From: Lepidostoma basale
Lineage: Eukaryota; Arthropoda; Insecta; Trichoptera; Lepidostomatidae
DNA length: 64,000 nucleotides
Direction of reading: 5' to 3'
NCBI GenBank assembly: GCA_022606425.2
Contig: JAHDVF020001519.1
Coordinates: 493,389-557,388, forward strand
Below, in pieces: positions 1 through 9,380 of the stretch. Every line of letters begins with the position of its first letter. The first letter of the stretch is position 1. The position numbers and the translations under genes are program-made. The notes below the pieces were generated by a model, which ran no database searches, was not told the DNA's origin, and worked only from the letters and a program-made list of their open reading frames with translations.

Positions 1-172
1 TCTAGTTCCATTTACATCGTTATTTATGCGTTATTTAGCGTCGTAGTCGTTCCTCTTTGTTCTTCTGTTTTTTAGTTCAATCAATTTACATAGTTCACAT
101 ATCTTTACCATTATTTCTTTGAATTCTGAGTATCATATCCTCAGTAATGATTTTTTTTTTAATTAATTTTAT

Positions 173-371
173 TTGGTTACTTTATTTTATATTGTTTGCT
201 TTAGATTTATTTTGTGGATGTTGTACGATCGAAGTGTGCGCGGGAGATGCCTATTGGTGGCGATAAGGTTTGAAACCCATAACATCGCCTCTCCCACGGG
301 GGCGAAAAATAGAGTGCCGCATCTGTTCATGTTGTGCAATCCATTGTTTCTGCCTACCCCTTCGCTCGATA
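173..371 (+). repeat. RTE-tailed non-autonomous retroposon, decayed copy
   Basis: Related to the better copies at 44948-45430 and 63227-63595. It shares the T-rich 5' part, the block around 239-262 (gcgcgggagatgcctattgg) and the end tgcctaccccttcg. The copy breaks off inside the shared LINE-type 3' end, before any GTTA tail, where CR1-like sequence begins. No protein is expected; the short open frames over it are incidental. Confidence 0.6.
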
Positions 372-562
372 AACTCCTCGGCAATAGGAAGATTAGTTGA
401 GCCGAAGCGTTGCCCTAGTACAAATTTCGGGAATCGAGCGTTTGCGGTAGCCGGTCCATCAGCTTGGAACAATCTTCCTTCACATCTCAGATGCATAAAT
501 CATCCGATAGATTTCAGATTTAAGCTGAAAATCCATATTTTTCATATTTCATGCCCAATTTA
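362..562 (+). pseudogene. CR1/L2-like LINE reverse transcriptase C-terminus, fragment
   Basis: The frame holds FGNRAFAVAGPSAWNNLPSH followed by a short basic tail ending FKLKIHIF. This is the signature at the very end of CR1/L2/Crack-type reverse transcriptases, where RAFSVAGPRLWNSLP is typical. Upstream RT motifs are absent, so it is a truncated 3' fragment. It abuts the RTE-tailed element on its left. Clade assignment rests on one motif. Confidence 0.6.
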
Positions 563-715
563 AGGCTTGCATATTTTGTTCTATTTTACTTTCTAACCGA
601 TCGCGAATATCAAATTGTATTTATTTTTGCAGTAATGATTTTGGGTGCACCATTTATTTTGTTTCCAGCATTTTCTTTCGATAGCTAACTAACTAACTAA
701 CTAACTAACTAACCA

Positions 716-1063
716 TCACGCCGTCTCCCCGAAGGGGTAGGCAGAAAGAATGGACTGCCACACCTTTCTTTCCTGACATATTTCTCTCGCTTCCTCAACA
801 TTCATACATCGTGTCATGCACGCGCGTCGATTTCTCTGACTCCTCACATGGCCGACATTCAATATTTGATTTATTTGATCGTGCCACGTTTTCCTCGGTC
901 TTCCTCTATTTCTGGTTCCATTTACATCATTAACATATAATTTTTTTACCATTCTTTCTTCATTCATTCTTTCCATATGCCCAAACCATCTTAATGATCC
1001 TTTCATTATTTTGTTCATGACACCATCATTCGCACCGCATTCACTTCTTATATTTTCATTCGA
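716..1063 (-). pseudogene. RTE-like LINE ORF2, C-terminal part of copy A
   Basis: Translates to the C-terminal extension beyond the RT domain: RVSNENIRSECG, then GSLRWFGHMERMNEERMVKK, the basic GRPRKTWHDQINQI segment, RRACMTRCMNVEEAREIC and the terminal SAYPFGETA. The TGA stop lies within gacggcgtgatgg, directly before the tetranucleotide tail. The frame is open here, but the gene is split by the nested element and 5' truncated, so it is not functional. Confidence 0.85.
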
Positions 1064-1892
1064 CACTCTTTTGGCAGAAGTGAGGGCTGAAAACCGCATT
1101 TTAAAATCCCTCACACAATATCAGACTGCCGAAGAAGCGCATAAGGGCCAAGAAGTGATTGTAGTAGAGCCGAAAGAACCACAGACAACTAAAAAAACAC
1201 TGGAAGAAATAAAGCTCAATATCAATCCAATAAATTCTGGCATCGTAGGAATACAAAGCGCGACTAAAGGGAAAGTAATAATAAAATGCAAAAGCAAAGA
1301 GAGACAAAAAGCGACTGAAGCAATTCAAACACAGATCGGAGAAAAATACAACACCCGTATCCCAAAACAACGTCTGCCAAGAATCAAAATAGTTAACGTA
1401 ACAGACGATTTCACCGAAGATGAAATTATTGAAAAGATAAAATACCAAAATGATTTCCTAGAAGATAATGACGCAAGAATAATGAAAGTTGTTAATGTCC
1501 ACAAGAACCCTGTCAGCAAAAGTAGTACAATTTACCTAGACCTGGACTCCGAAACACATAAAAAAATTTTGAACAACAAAAAAATAAACATAGGATGGGA
1601 AAGATGTAGAGTGCATGATGCCATAGACATAAAAAGATGCTACAACTGCTACAGATTCAACCACAAGGCAAATGAGTGCAAAAAAGACAAACCGACCTGT
1701 CCAAAATGTATGGGCGACCACAAGGCCAAAGACTGCAAAGCCGAAATACATGAACATAAATGCATAAATTGTGAAGAAACAACAAAAATTATCAAAACCA
1801 AACTCGATTCTAATCATGCAGCTTGGAGTTTTGATTGCCCGGTTTACCTGAAAAAAGTTGAACAAGAAAAAAACAAACTGTCTTTTTTGTGA
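1064..1892 (+). CDS. LINE ORF1, zinc-knuckle nucleic-acid-binding protein, 5' truncated
   Basis: About 275 residues belong to the element. The C-terminal third has zinc knuckles: CYNCYRFNHKANEC (C-x2-C-x4-H-x4-C), CPKCMGDHKAKDC (C-x2-C-x3-H-x4-C) and a third CINC...H...C. This layout is known from the ORF1 (gag-like) proteins of Jockey, I and related insect LINEs, which bind the element RNA. Upstream is a Lys/Glu-rich region. The frame stays open back to an ATG at 1011, but those first 18 codons come from the antisense of the RTE copy, so the real start was lost by 5' truncation. The stop at 1890-1892 lies 5 bp before the ATG of ORF2. Confidence 0.85.
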
Positions 1893-1897
1893 AGAAA

Positions 1898-2668
1898 ATG
1901 GAAAACCTAAAAATTATGTACATGAATATAAGAGGGTTAAAATCAAAAATTGACGAACTAAACATATGTATCACAAATCTAGAGTACCAACCACATGTAT
2001 TCGTCTTGACTGAAACCTGGCTCAGTGATAGTGAAAGTAAACTGTATAATCTAAACAACTACACAGGAGTGCACTCCTGTAGGAATCGTAGAGGTGGAGG
2101 GGTGGCTATTTACATCAGAATACAGATAGACTTTAAAACTATAAAAGAAGAAACATACCTAAGCAACAACAACCTCCTGAAAGTACATATTAATGAAATA
2201 GATCTTACAATAAATGCAATATACAGACAACCAGGAACCAGCAACAAAAAGGAATACATAGAATATTTAGACAGAATGTTAACGGGAGAACACAGGAGTG
2301 CAAAATGTGAGATCATAATAGGGGACCTTAAATTCAACCTGCTTTCCAGTGATAAACTCACAAAGGACTATATTAATACAATTAAAGGAAGTAATCTTGG
2401 ATTTATCAACTCAATAAAAGAAATTGATTATACACGGAAAAATGACAAAGGAAAAAATACTATAATTGACCATGTAATGACAAACCAGGAATTAGCTGAT
2501 TCAACGACACTTGAACTATTCGACACACCACTGAGCGATCACAGAGGAATAAATATTGAACTAAAAACCATACCCAGACAGAGAATAAAACATCAACAAT
2601 ATACCACAAAGAAAATTAACTACAACAAACTAAAAGAAAGCCTAGGAGAAACAATACAGAAAGAATAA
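1898..2668 (+). CDS. LINE ORF2 fragment: apurinic-like endonuclease domain only
   Basis: An exonuclease/endonuclease/phosphatase fold domain that nicks target DNA to start LINE integration. Motifs in order: IMYMNIRGLKSK (catalytic Asn), VLTETWLS (Glu), NAIYRQPG, GDLKFNLL and TPLSDHRGINIE (final His). In the family the GD-x-N motif reads GDFN or GDLNFN; here the first Asn of GDLNFN is Lys, which may weaken activity. The frame ends just after the domain, and no RT motif follows before the 3' end. ATG 1898 is preferred over the upstream GTG. Confidence 0.85.
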   Translation: MENLKIMYMNIRGLKSKIDELNICITNLEYQPHVFVLTETWLSDSESKLYNLNNYTGVHSCRNRRGGGVAIYIRIQIDFKTIKEETYLSNNNLLKVHINEIDLTINAIYRQPGTSNKKEYIEYLDRMLTGEHRSAKCEIIIGDLKFNLLSSDKLTKDYINTIKGSNLGFINSIKEIDYTRKNDKGKNTIIDHVMTNQELADSTTLELFDTPLSDHRGINIELKTIPRQRIKHQQYTTKKINYNKLKESLGETIQKE

Positions 2669-2811
2669 CCAGGAACCTTCAAAGCGCTTCAAGACAAAAT
2701 ATCTGAAACAAATCATAATTAATAGTACCTAAGATCTAAAAATGTAACCATATAACCCAATCGGGTTTTTAAAAAAAATAAATCAAATAAAAAAAAAAAA
2801 TAAAAAAAAAT

Positions 2812-3150
2812 ACACAGAATATCCACACATTCGTCTAAGAGATCTCATTTCTACTGCATTTATTCTACTTTCATCCTTCCTTTGCCAGTTCCGTGCTTCG
2901 CTTCCATACATAAGGGCCGGTAGAAGAACACCATTGTGCACTGCCATTCTAGCTTTTTTGGATAGGTTTTTGTTTGCGATGACAACTTTAAGTGCACCAT
3001 TCACTTTGTTGCCTGCCCCAACCCTTCTTTCAATATCCCTCTCTACTCTCCCATCTCTTGTAAACATACTACCTAAATACACAAAGTCAACTACTTGCTC
3101 CAAGTTTTCACCATTCACGCTAATGTTGCAGACTGTCGTGGTTTCTTCCT
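2812..3150 (-). pseudogene. RTE-like LINE ORF2, RT thumb region of copy A
   Basis: The minus strand encodes VNGENLEQVVDFVYLGSMF, then ERDIERRVGAGNKVNGALK, KKARMAVHNGVLLPALMYGS and the conserved RINAVEMRSLRRMCGYSVY before the nested LINE breaks it. This is the region just after the YADD palm motif in RTE-like reverse transcriptases. The upstream catalytic part is absent through 5' truncation at 3150. Confidence 0.85.
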
Positions 3151-3161
3151 TTTCAATAGCT

Positions 3162-3574
3162 ATGTGCAGTTATTTACATATGCAGCTATATGCAGTTATA
3201 TACATATACGAGTACATATGCAGTTATTTTAATTGAATAAAAATTAAGAAGTGAATGACCACTACCAAATTCAGTTTCACGTACATTCATTTTACTTTAT
3301 TTTTTTAACGTCTGGTTAAATTTCGCAGGACCAACCCAGGCCAAAAACCGCAATTTGTATGCAGATTACAGAGCAGCCAGCTTGCCGCTGTGAACTATAA
3401 ATTATCTTCACAGTATTTCAGCTGTCAAAGACAATATATCACAGAGCGTTTGCCAGAGAGTAGTGACTTTCCCCTGCAATATTATTCACATTCAATTGAA
3501 GGTGTGACGCTAATAGCCTGAAATAATTCCAATAATTTTTAATTTTAAATGTGTTTTTTTAATTTTCTTCCAAA
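3162..3574. other. Short ATGCAGTTAT-type repeats, then no recognised feature
   Basis: From 3162 to about 3235 the sequence repeats variants of catatgcagttat several times, a small degenerate microsatellite. The rest, to 3574, shows no coding or repeat family that I can recognise. Confidence 0.4.
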
Positions 3575-3587
3575 TCATTGCGTTGGT

Positions 3588-4139
3588 ATCAATTAGCGCT
3601 GGGGTCGGAGTAGGCAACATAGTAAATGGTGCACTTAAAGTTGTCTTCGCAAACAAAAGCCTATCCAAAAAAGCTAAGATAGCAGTGCATAATGGTGTTC
3701 TTGTGCCGACCCTTACGTATGGAAGTGAGGCATGGAACTGGCAAAAGAAGGATGAAAGTAGAATAAATGCAGTAGAAATGAGATCTCTGAGACGAATGTG
3801 TGGCAAATCTGTATATGATAGAGTGTCAAATGCAAGTATAGCAAGTGAATGTGGTGCGATTAAAAGTGTTATGAACAAAATAATCAAAGGGTCATTAAGA
3901 TGGTTTGGACACATGGAAAGAATGAGTGAAGACAGAATGGTAAAGAAGGTATTTGTAAACGGCGTGAACGGAGCTAGAAATAGAGGAAGGCCGAGGAAAA
4001 CGTGGCACGATCAAATCAATCAAATATTAAATGTCGGTTACGTGAAGTGTCGGAGAAATCGACGTGCGTGCATGACAAGATGTATGAATGTAGAGGAAGA
4101 CTTCCGGGGAGACGGCGTGATGGTTAGTTAGTTAGTTAG
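3588..4139 (+). pseudogene. RTE-like LINE copy B, nested in another RTE copy
   Basis: Open from about 3605 with NIVNGALKVVFANKSLSKKA through GRPRKTWHDQINQI and RRACMTRCMNVEE. It then loses about 55 bp of the usual coding end (EAREICQERK to SAYPF), so the frame shifts to the end gacggcgtgatgg and the GTTA tail. A 13 bp direct repeat with one mismatch flanks it: tcattgcgttggt (3575-3587) and tcattgtgttggt (4140-4152). The flanks themselves read as the SLRW codons of a second RTE copy. Confidence 0.85.
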
Positions 4140-4456
4140 TCATTGTGTTGGTTAGGATATATGCAACGCATGGATGAAAAAAGAATGGTAAAGAAAATAT
4201 ACGTTAACGGTGTGAGTCATGGGAGACCGAGGAAAACTTGGCATGACCAGATTAATCAAATTTAGTTGGATTAATGTTTGGTTCTAGAATTTTAGCTATT
4301 TAATGTTAGAAGTCGGAAAATCAACGTGCGTGTATGACTCGCTATATGAATGTGGAGGAATCTAAAGACGTGTTTCAAAATCGAGTAGTGTAGCGGTCCA
4401 TTCTCTCTGCTAACCGCTTCGGTAAAACGGCGTGATGGTTTGTTGTTGTTGTTTTT
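4140..4456 (+). pseudogene. RTE-like LINE copy of the GTT-tailed subfamily
   Basis: Starts in the SLRWxGYMQRMD region, continues through GRPRKTWHDQINQI, is disturbed near 4260-4310, and ends cttcggtaaaacggcgtgat followed by gtttgttgttgttg instead of GTTA repeats. Its 5' continuation is the short aaatcattgcgttgg just before 3588, so copy B was inserted into it. The closest relative in the window is 29573-30140. Confidence 0.8.
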
Positions 4457-4914
4457 GACACACTTTTTTGGAACCAACTGGCTTAATTTATTGGTTTTGA
4501 AACCTTTAATTTCTAAAAAAAGGAAAAATAATAAAATGGTAGTAAAACTAGTTATTAATATATTTTTCATTGCGTATGACTTAATTACCCCGAAGATCCA
4601 TCTTCATGTATTTTATTTGATAATTAATATAAACCAAAACGTCTGTCTTCTAGAAGTTTTTTTTGTAAGAAGGCACATTTGATAATGCCTTGAAAGGCGA
4701 AACATGTCACTCCCTAATAAAAGTATAGTTTACTCCTAGAAGACAGACGTTTTCATTTATAATATTTATTTAATATGAAATTTTACATCATTGTTCAAGA
4801 AACAATAAATAATCCGTTATTTAATTGGTTTCCCCTCTCCCATAATTCTAACTAAATAACAATACAAATAACCCTACCCCTAGACTAAATTGCTACCTCC
4901 CCTCACATTTTTTC
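4457..4914. other. No gene; one hammerhead-like hairpin motif at 4680-4708
   Basis: AT-rich and non-coding. At 4680-4708 the order is TTGATAA, T, GCCTT-gaa-AGGC hairpin, GAAAC, AT, GTC, a variant of the recurring motif described for 63685-63715. Two flanking copies of an agacagacgttttcat-like string (complement near 4640, direct at 4740) suggest a small inverted-repeat element. Otherwise nothing is recognised. Confidence 0.4.
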
Positions 4915-5335
4915 TGTTTGTCTCTCTCTGCTTTCAATCCTGGGATTGGTTTGCGCCAAATTCCTCTATTATTCTTTTCCATTCTTCCCTGTCTTGTGCG
5001 GCTCTTTTGAAATCTGCATATGATAAGCAGCGCACGTCCACCAACAAGTCCTCCAGGTACTCTCGGCGTGGGCGTCCCCTAGAGTTTGTCCCCTCGGTCA
5101 TACATACTTCTTGTCGTATTACATGGCCGATCCATCATGCGCGCCTTTCGGACAAGGTCCTGAGCAGGTGCCTTCCTCCTTCGATTCTTTGGAGAACCTC
5201 CTCATTTGTAATGTGGTCTCTCCAGGAAATTCCTAACAGTCTTCTATAGGACCACATCTCAAAAGCCTCTAGTCTCCGTTCATCTCTTTCGGATAGGCAC
5301 CATGTCTCGCAGCCGTACATCAAGATACTCCATAC
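4915..5335 (-). pseudogene. LINE RT C-terminal extension, CT-tailed family, copy 1
   Basis: The minus strand encodes MYGCETWCLSERDERRLEAF, then WSYRRLLGISWRDHITNEEV and GGRHLLRTLSERRA before a frameshift near 5135. A GRPRREYLEDLL-like stretch continues in another frame. This is the post-RT region found at the end of many invertebrate LINE ORF2 proteins. The element 3' end is a GA-rich simple repeat (tctctctctg on the plus strand near 4920). A better copy lies at 23907-24330. Confidence 0.75.
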
Positions 5336-6744
5336 ATAGGTCGTCCATACATGTTTGTATTTAGTATTATATACTCGTATAAGTAACGAGGAAGGGCTTC
5401 TATGTTCCGAAGGACGTTATTGAAAAGTGCAATAACGTTTGTGAAACTATACTGTTTTCAAAAAGTTATGCATATGTATGTTTTATGTTATACACACACA
5501 AATTAATTGCGAATAAAGAAGAAATGAAATATGTAAAATAAACATATTGCTATTATTGAAGGTTACACTAATAAACTCCTTGTCTCTCTGATAATAGAAG
5601 ACGCCGTTTGAATTGTTCAACGTGCAAAATAAATATAAAGAAAGCGGAGCGATACAGTGAAGAAAATTCTTGCAAATTTCCCGCCAAGCAAAAGATTACG
5701 GTTTAGAAACGGGCGAAATAAGCGTTATTTGTGATTCTGATCTTCGAATCGGGGTCAGCAAAAGAATACGAATCTTGTATCCAGATCTTTTAACCCAAAT
5801 GTAAATCGTGATGTTACTGCCAGTTTAAATTTCACCTCTAACATGAGTATCATATATCTGAAAACCAGTTAGCATTTTCGGTGTTCAGCTTCGATCTCTT
5901 TACTGTGTTTACTAAGACGATAAACTCTTCTTATTTAACTTATTGATCGCGGAGGCATTAAAACTGTGGAATTCAGTAGTAATACTTAGTTAATTGAAAA
6001 TAACTTTGTTTAATCCACTAAATATTAAAAAACGCGACATGTTTCGGAGGATGCCTTTATTTTCAGGTATAAAAATATAATAAAAACTAAACAAAGAAAG
6101 ACTAAAATAAAAAACGAATTTAAAGTTCGATACATTAATTTAAATTTTAAAATTAACCTCGGCTATTTTTTATAACTACTTATATATATATTTTTTTTTT
6201 TATTAGTTCCTGCTAGTTAAGTTCACGAAATTCCATAATATATATTTTTTAAATTTAAACACGATTGTCGTATAAATTATTTAATTAAATTAAGATTGAC
6301 GAAACAGCTGTCGCAAAAATAAAAATACAATTGTGATACAAAAAACAAGTTTTTTTATTTTTATTTAACAGTTTATAATGATAAAGTATTATAGCGTTTC
6401 GGCCAAAACAATGCATTATGTGTGAATTTAACACGATTTTTTTTTATATTGAATGTTTTAATTCTGAAACACTGTTATTATACGTTTCCCAGTTTATTTT
6501 TATTAGATTGTCGTGACAGCTGTTTCGCCACTTTTCTTTCACTTAACGGTTTATTTTTCTCGATATATTTATATCATTCTGCCTATGATGTAATTGTAAA
6601 ACTTTTGAAAGGTGTCGAAAAAAAATTATTGAAATTGGCAAAACTGTTTTATCTTTTTACTTCAGAACATATTCGTACTTCTAACTTACTTGAATCGCTA
6701 ATGATACAAAAATGAGAGCTCGTTATACAGGTTTTTAATGTTGT
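5336..6744. other. No gene; remnants of inverted-repeat elements
   Basis: No supported coding region. Minus strand 6035-6067 contains CCTGAAAATAAAGG...CATCCTCCGAAACATGTC, a decayed form of the recurring hairpin motif. 6285-6420 resembles 11400-11510 (gacgaaacagctgtcgc, gatacaaaaaacaagttt, gtttcggccaaaacaatgc). 6510-6530 repeats the gacagctgtttcgcc end. These look like degraded members of the foldback families; the rest is unassigned. Confidence 0.4.
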
Positions 6745-7540
6745 TAAGGATTAATTGTATCTCAATAGAGACGAAGATGTAAATTGTTTTTTTGGAAACA
6801 GAATATGGTAGTCGAGGCGTTTACAGGACTTGCTTAACCCAAACAATGACATGAACTGTCATTGGTTGGGTTAAGCGATCGCTTTATGTTAACAACATTC
6901 CCCATTCCGCACTTCTTACGACCACCACTTCTGACAAATTTTTGATAGATGTATACTCGTATATGCTACTATTTTAAAAAACACTTCACATTTTTAGGTC
7001 AATCTACACTAGCGCCATCTATTAAGATTAAATGTAAGCATTAAGCAGAAAATCTTTACTAATGCAATGTGAAAGGCTTATTATGTTATTAGGCATATTC
7101 TGTTTCCAAATTTACAATTAACATATATTTTTTGTGAATGTATACGTATACTTGTACACAAATCCTGGAATGCTAAAAATTAATCTCCATAGATGGCGTT
7201 AGTGTGTGGATTTTATAGATTAATCTTGAAAAGATTAACATATGTAATCAAATATACATAGATGTTGTATTGAAACTGACATGTGAAGATAAGTATAGAT
7301 TTGTAGCATATAAACAACGTCCAAAAATTTGTCTTACATGGTCATAATGAAAATAGGTGGAATGGGAGATGTTGTAATTACATAAAGCGTGCGCTTAACC
7401 CAACAAATGACAGGTCATAAGTCCTGTAAACACCTTTACCAACCATATTCAGTTTCTAGTTTGCATCTTTGTCTCTATTGAGGTACAATCAAATTTTACA
7501 TTTTACATCTTCGTCTCTATTGAGATACAATTAATCCTTA
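6745..7540. mobile_element. 796 bp palindromic element with 39 bp perfect terminal inverted repeats
   Basis: Positions 6745-6783 and 7502-7540 are exact reverse complements (ends taaggattaattgtatctc). TTAA stands at each outer edge (6744-6747 and 7538-7541), compatible with a TTAA target. The inner arms are also inverted, with cattggttgggttaagcg on the left and its complement near 7385-7400, so much of the element can fold back. No ORF. The same family makes up 37138-37600 and the array at 60690-62795, where the unit is about 512 bp. Confidence 0.8.
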
Positions 7541-8083
7541 AAAATGATTAACCCGCAATGGGAAAAATCCAGTATTTGTCTACAAGTATTTGTATGCATT
7601 AAAAAAAAAAAATTATTTAATGATGTCTATAAAATTTCCAGAAAACGTTAGATTTCATCGATATTATCAATGAACCCATGAATATATTCAAACATCCATT
7701 GACACATTTTACGATTAATCGGTCCGTTTTATTATAAAGCTTAAAGCTGAGATAAATTTTAAACTTCTGTAATGTTATTTTAACATTGTGTAAGTTTCAA
7801 TTTTTGAATATTATGATTCCAAAAACTACGACCATAATATTAAGTGTTTTTGTTAGAAAGTCGTTAAGAGTATGGTGTTTGTTAGAAGATCATTATGAAA
7901 CAATTAAGGAAAACATCAATGTGTCTAAAATTGTTTACACCCTTCATTACATGGTGTATCAAACCGATAAATATTCTATTACAGCATGTCTCTATAGAAA
8001 GTTTACATTAAGTGGATCTATTTTTTAATAGAAAGTTTTTTCTCGATTTTTTATTTATTTATTATTAAATTACACATTTTGAG
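7541..8083. other. No gene recognised
   Basis: 7556-7600 (tccagtatttgtctacaagt) matches 37540-37570, so it belongs to the flank or edge of the same repeat family. The 80-codon open frame at 7786-8028 has no recognisable domain and sits in AT-rich sequence; I do not call it. Confidence 0.4.
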
Positions 8084-8546
8084 AATTAACTAACTAATTA
8101 ACTAACCATCACGCCATTTCCCCGGAGAGGTAGACAGAGAGGATGGATCGCCACAGTGGCCTGTCCTGGCATACCTCTCGGGCTTCCTCTACATTCATAC
8201 ATCGTACCATGCACGCACGTCGATTATTTCGCCTTTTAGTAATTGATTAATTTGGTCATGCCATGTTTTCCTCGGTCATCCTCGGCCTCTTTTTTCACTC
8301 ACGCTACTTGTGTACAACTTTTTAACCATTCTACTCTCATTCATTCGTTCCATATGTCCAAACCATCTCAGGGATCCTTTTTTAATTTTATTCGTGATGC
8401 AGTTATCTGCCTTACATTTCTTTCTTATTTCATCGTTCGTTATTCTATCATACAACGTTTTCCCGCACATTCTTCTTAGTGATCCCATTTCTACGACGTT
8501 TATCCTGCTTTCATTCTTCTTTTGCCAACTCCAAGCTTCACTTCCA
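8084..8546 (-). pseudogene. RTE-like LINE copy, 5' truncated
   Basis: Minus strand: WQKKDESRINVVEMGSLRRM (in part by frame), LYDRITNDEIRKKCKADNC, GSLRWFGHMERMNESRMVKK, then a frameshift around 8276 inside the GRPRKTWHD segment and the usual end with an AACT/TAAC tail at 8084-8106. Together with 26920 and 50000 it represents a subfamily with KCKAD and TSSVSGKR in place of ECGAND and NDVNGTR. Flanks ttgagaatt (8073-8081) and ttgggaatt (about 8549) may be an imperfect TSD. Confidence 0.8.
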
Positions 8547-8869
8547 TAATTGGGAATTTATTTCTTAAAAATAATTAATAGGAATGAAACGTAAGTTTTC
8601 TAGACGTTTTATTATATTTTATGGAAATGACAAGTTTCGCAAATACTTCAGTTTGGCAACACGATCCATTCTATCGACAAGCCTTGTTAGATGTCTGATT
8701 TCGGTATTGGGTATTTTGTCCCTCAGACTTATTATTGTTATTATTATTATTATATTTTGATGACTTGAATTTTAAGTGCGCCGTTTTGGAAAATCAATAA
8801 CTCCAAGGGCACTATATTTCTAAAATTTAACGTCACTATCCTCATACTTAATACTAACATGGAGGCTAT
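8547..8869. other. No feature recognised; ATT microsatellite at about 8736-8755
   Basis: Minus strand 8635-8665 reads CTGAAGTATTTGCGAAACTTGTC, a possible decayed hairpin motif without its stem. A short ATT/TTG repeat lies near 8736-8755. Nothing else is identified. Confidence 0.35.
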
Positions 8870-9183
8870 TACAACGGACCCGCAACGCTGAAAGCGCGAT
8901 CATAGAAACTTGCTTTATTGGCTCTGACTAGAATTGTTAGGTTGTTTGCACTTGTTTCTACTGATCGGAGTGAACGTTGCCTTTCCGTTGGCATGGGTGT
9001 CACGCAGAGGTCCGATATATACGCTGGCGCTCTCTGGTGTCGAGCCTTAAACACTGTCAAACACAATTTGTATTTTACTCGCTCTCGGATTTTAAGCCAG
9101 TGAAGGTCCTTCAGGAGTGGTGCGATATGACAGTATTTTTGTTGCCCCATAATCAATCGGGCAGCAATTCTGCTTAATTGATT
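8870..9183 (-). pseudogene. CR1/L2-like LINE RT C-terminus
   Basis: Minus strand translation: RIAARLIMGQQKYCHIAPLL, KDLHWLKIRERVKYKLCLTV, FKARHQRAPAYISDLC, then RSLRSVE and YDRAFSVAGPL. Each block is typical of CR1/L2-group reverse transcriptases after the catalytic palm (HITPLLKDLHWLPVR, FKALHGLAPPYLSDLL, RAFSVAGPRLWN). The catalytic YADD part is missing and the copy stops at AGPL. Confidence 0.8.
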
Positions 9184-9380
9184 ATTTGGTTATCCAGTTA
9201 ATTAACTTATGCCAAGCATATGTCTCTCCATAGTCCATTGTGCACATTTCAGCTTGTAAGTGGTATTGGCTTTGAATACCACAGTATCTAATCCATAATT
9301 AATCACTGGGAGGACGCATGTCTCGTAGACTTTTCTTCTGGGATTCGTGGGAATATCTTTGGTCACTAGAATCAATTCCT
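9184..9380 (-). pseudogene. LINE RT fragment of another family, joined to the CR1-like piece
   Basis: Minus strand: PRRKVYETCVLPVINYGLDT followed by YKLKCAQWTMERHMLGIS. This corresponds to the RT C-terminal motif KxxxxxCVLPVxTYGxET...QRAMERxMLGxS of R1/Jockey-type and related LINEs, different from its neighbour at 8870-9183. The two meet near 9183, so one inserted beside or into the other. Confidence 0.7.

Larger units (their letters stand above)
1064..2811 (+). mobile_element. Zinc-knuckle LINE (Jockey/I-like), 5' truncated and lacking its RT
   Basis: Contains ORF1 and the endonuclease part of ORF2, then jumps at about 2670-2690 to the element 3' end and an A-rich tail (2768-2811). The last 100 bp before the tail (taaccatataacccaatcgg and flanks) reappear in reverse at 21160-21230 next to an RT fragment, showing that a normal member carries an RT between them. 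Inserted into RTE copy A; comparison with the intact site at 20045-20070 shows no duplication and loss of about 3-4 bp (atca). Confidence 0.85.
687..3150 (-). mobile_element. RTE-like LINE copy A, interrupted by a second LINE
   Basis: On the minus strand the RTE-like ORF runs from 3150 to 2812, stops inside the codons for SVYDRVSN, and resumes at 1063 to end at 716. Its 3' tail is a TAAC (GTTA on the minus strand) repeat from 691. The outer ends carry an 11 bp direct repeat with one mismatch, tttcgatagct (676-686) and tttcaatagct (3151-3161), which fits a target-site duplication for the whole copy. The inserted plus-strand LINE occupies 1064-2811. Confidence 0.85.

Noticed and set aside
1011..1063. 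ATG-started beginning of the ORF1 reading frame
   Set aside because: These 18 codons are antisense to the RTE copy into which the LINE inserted; the open frame across the joint is accidental.
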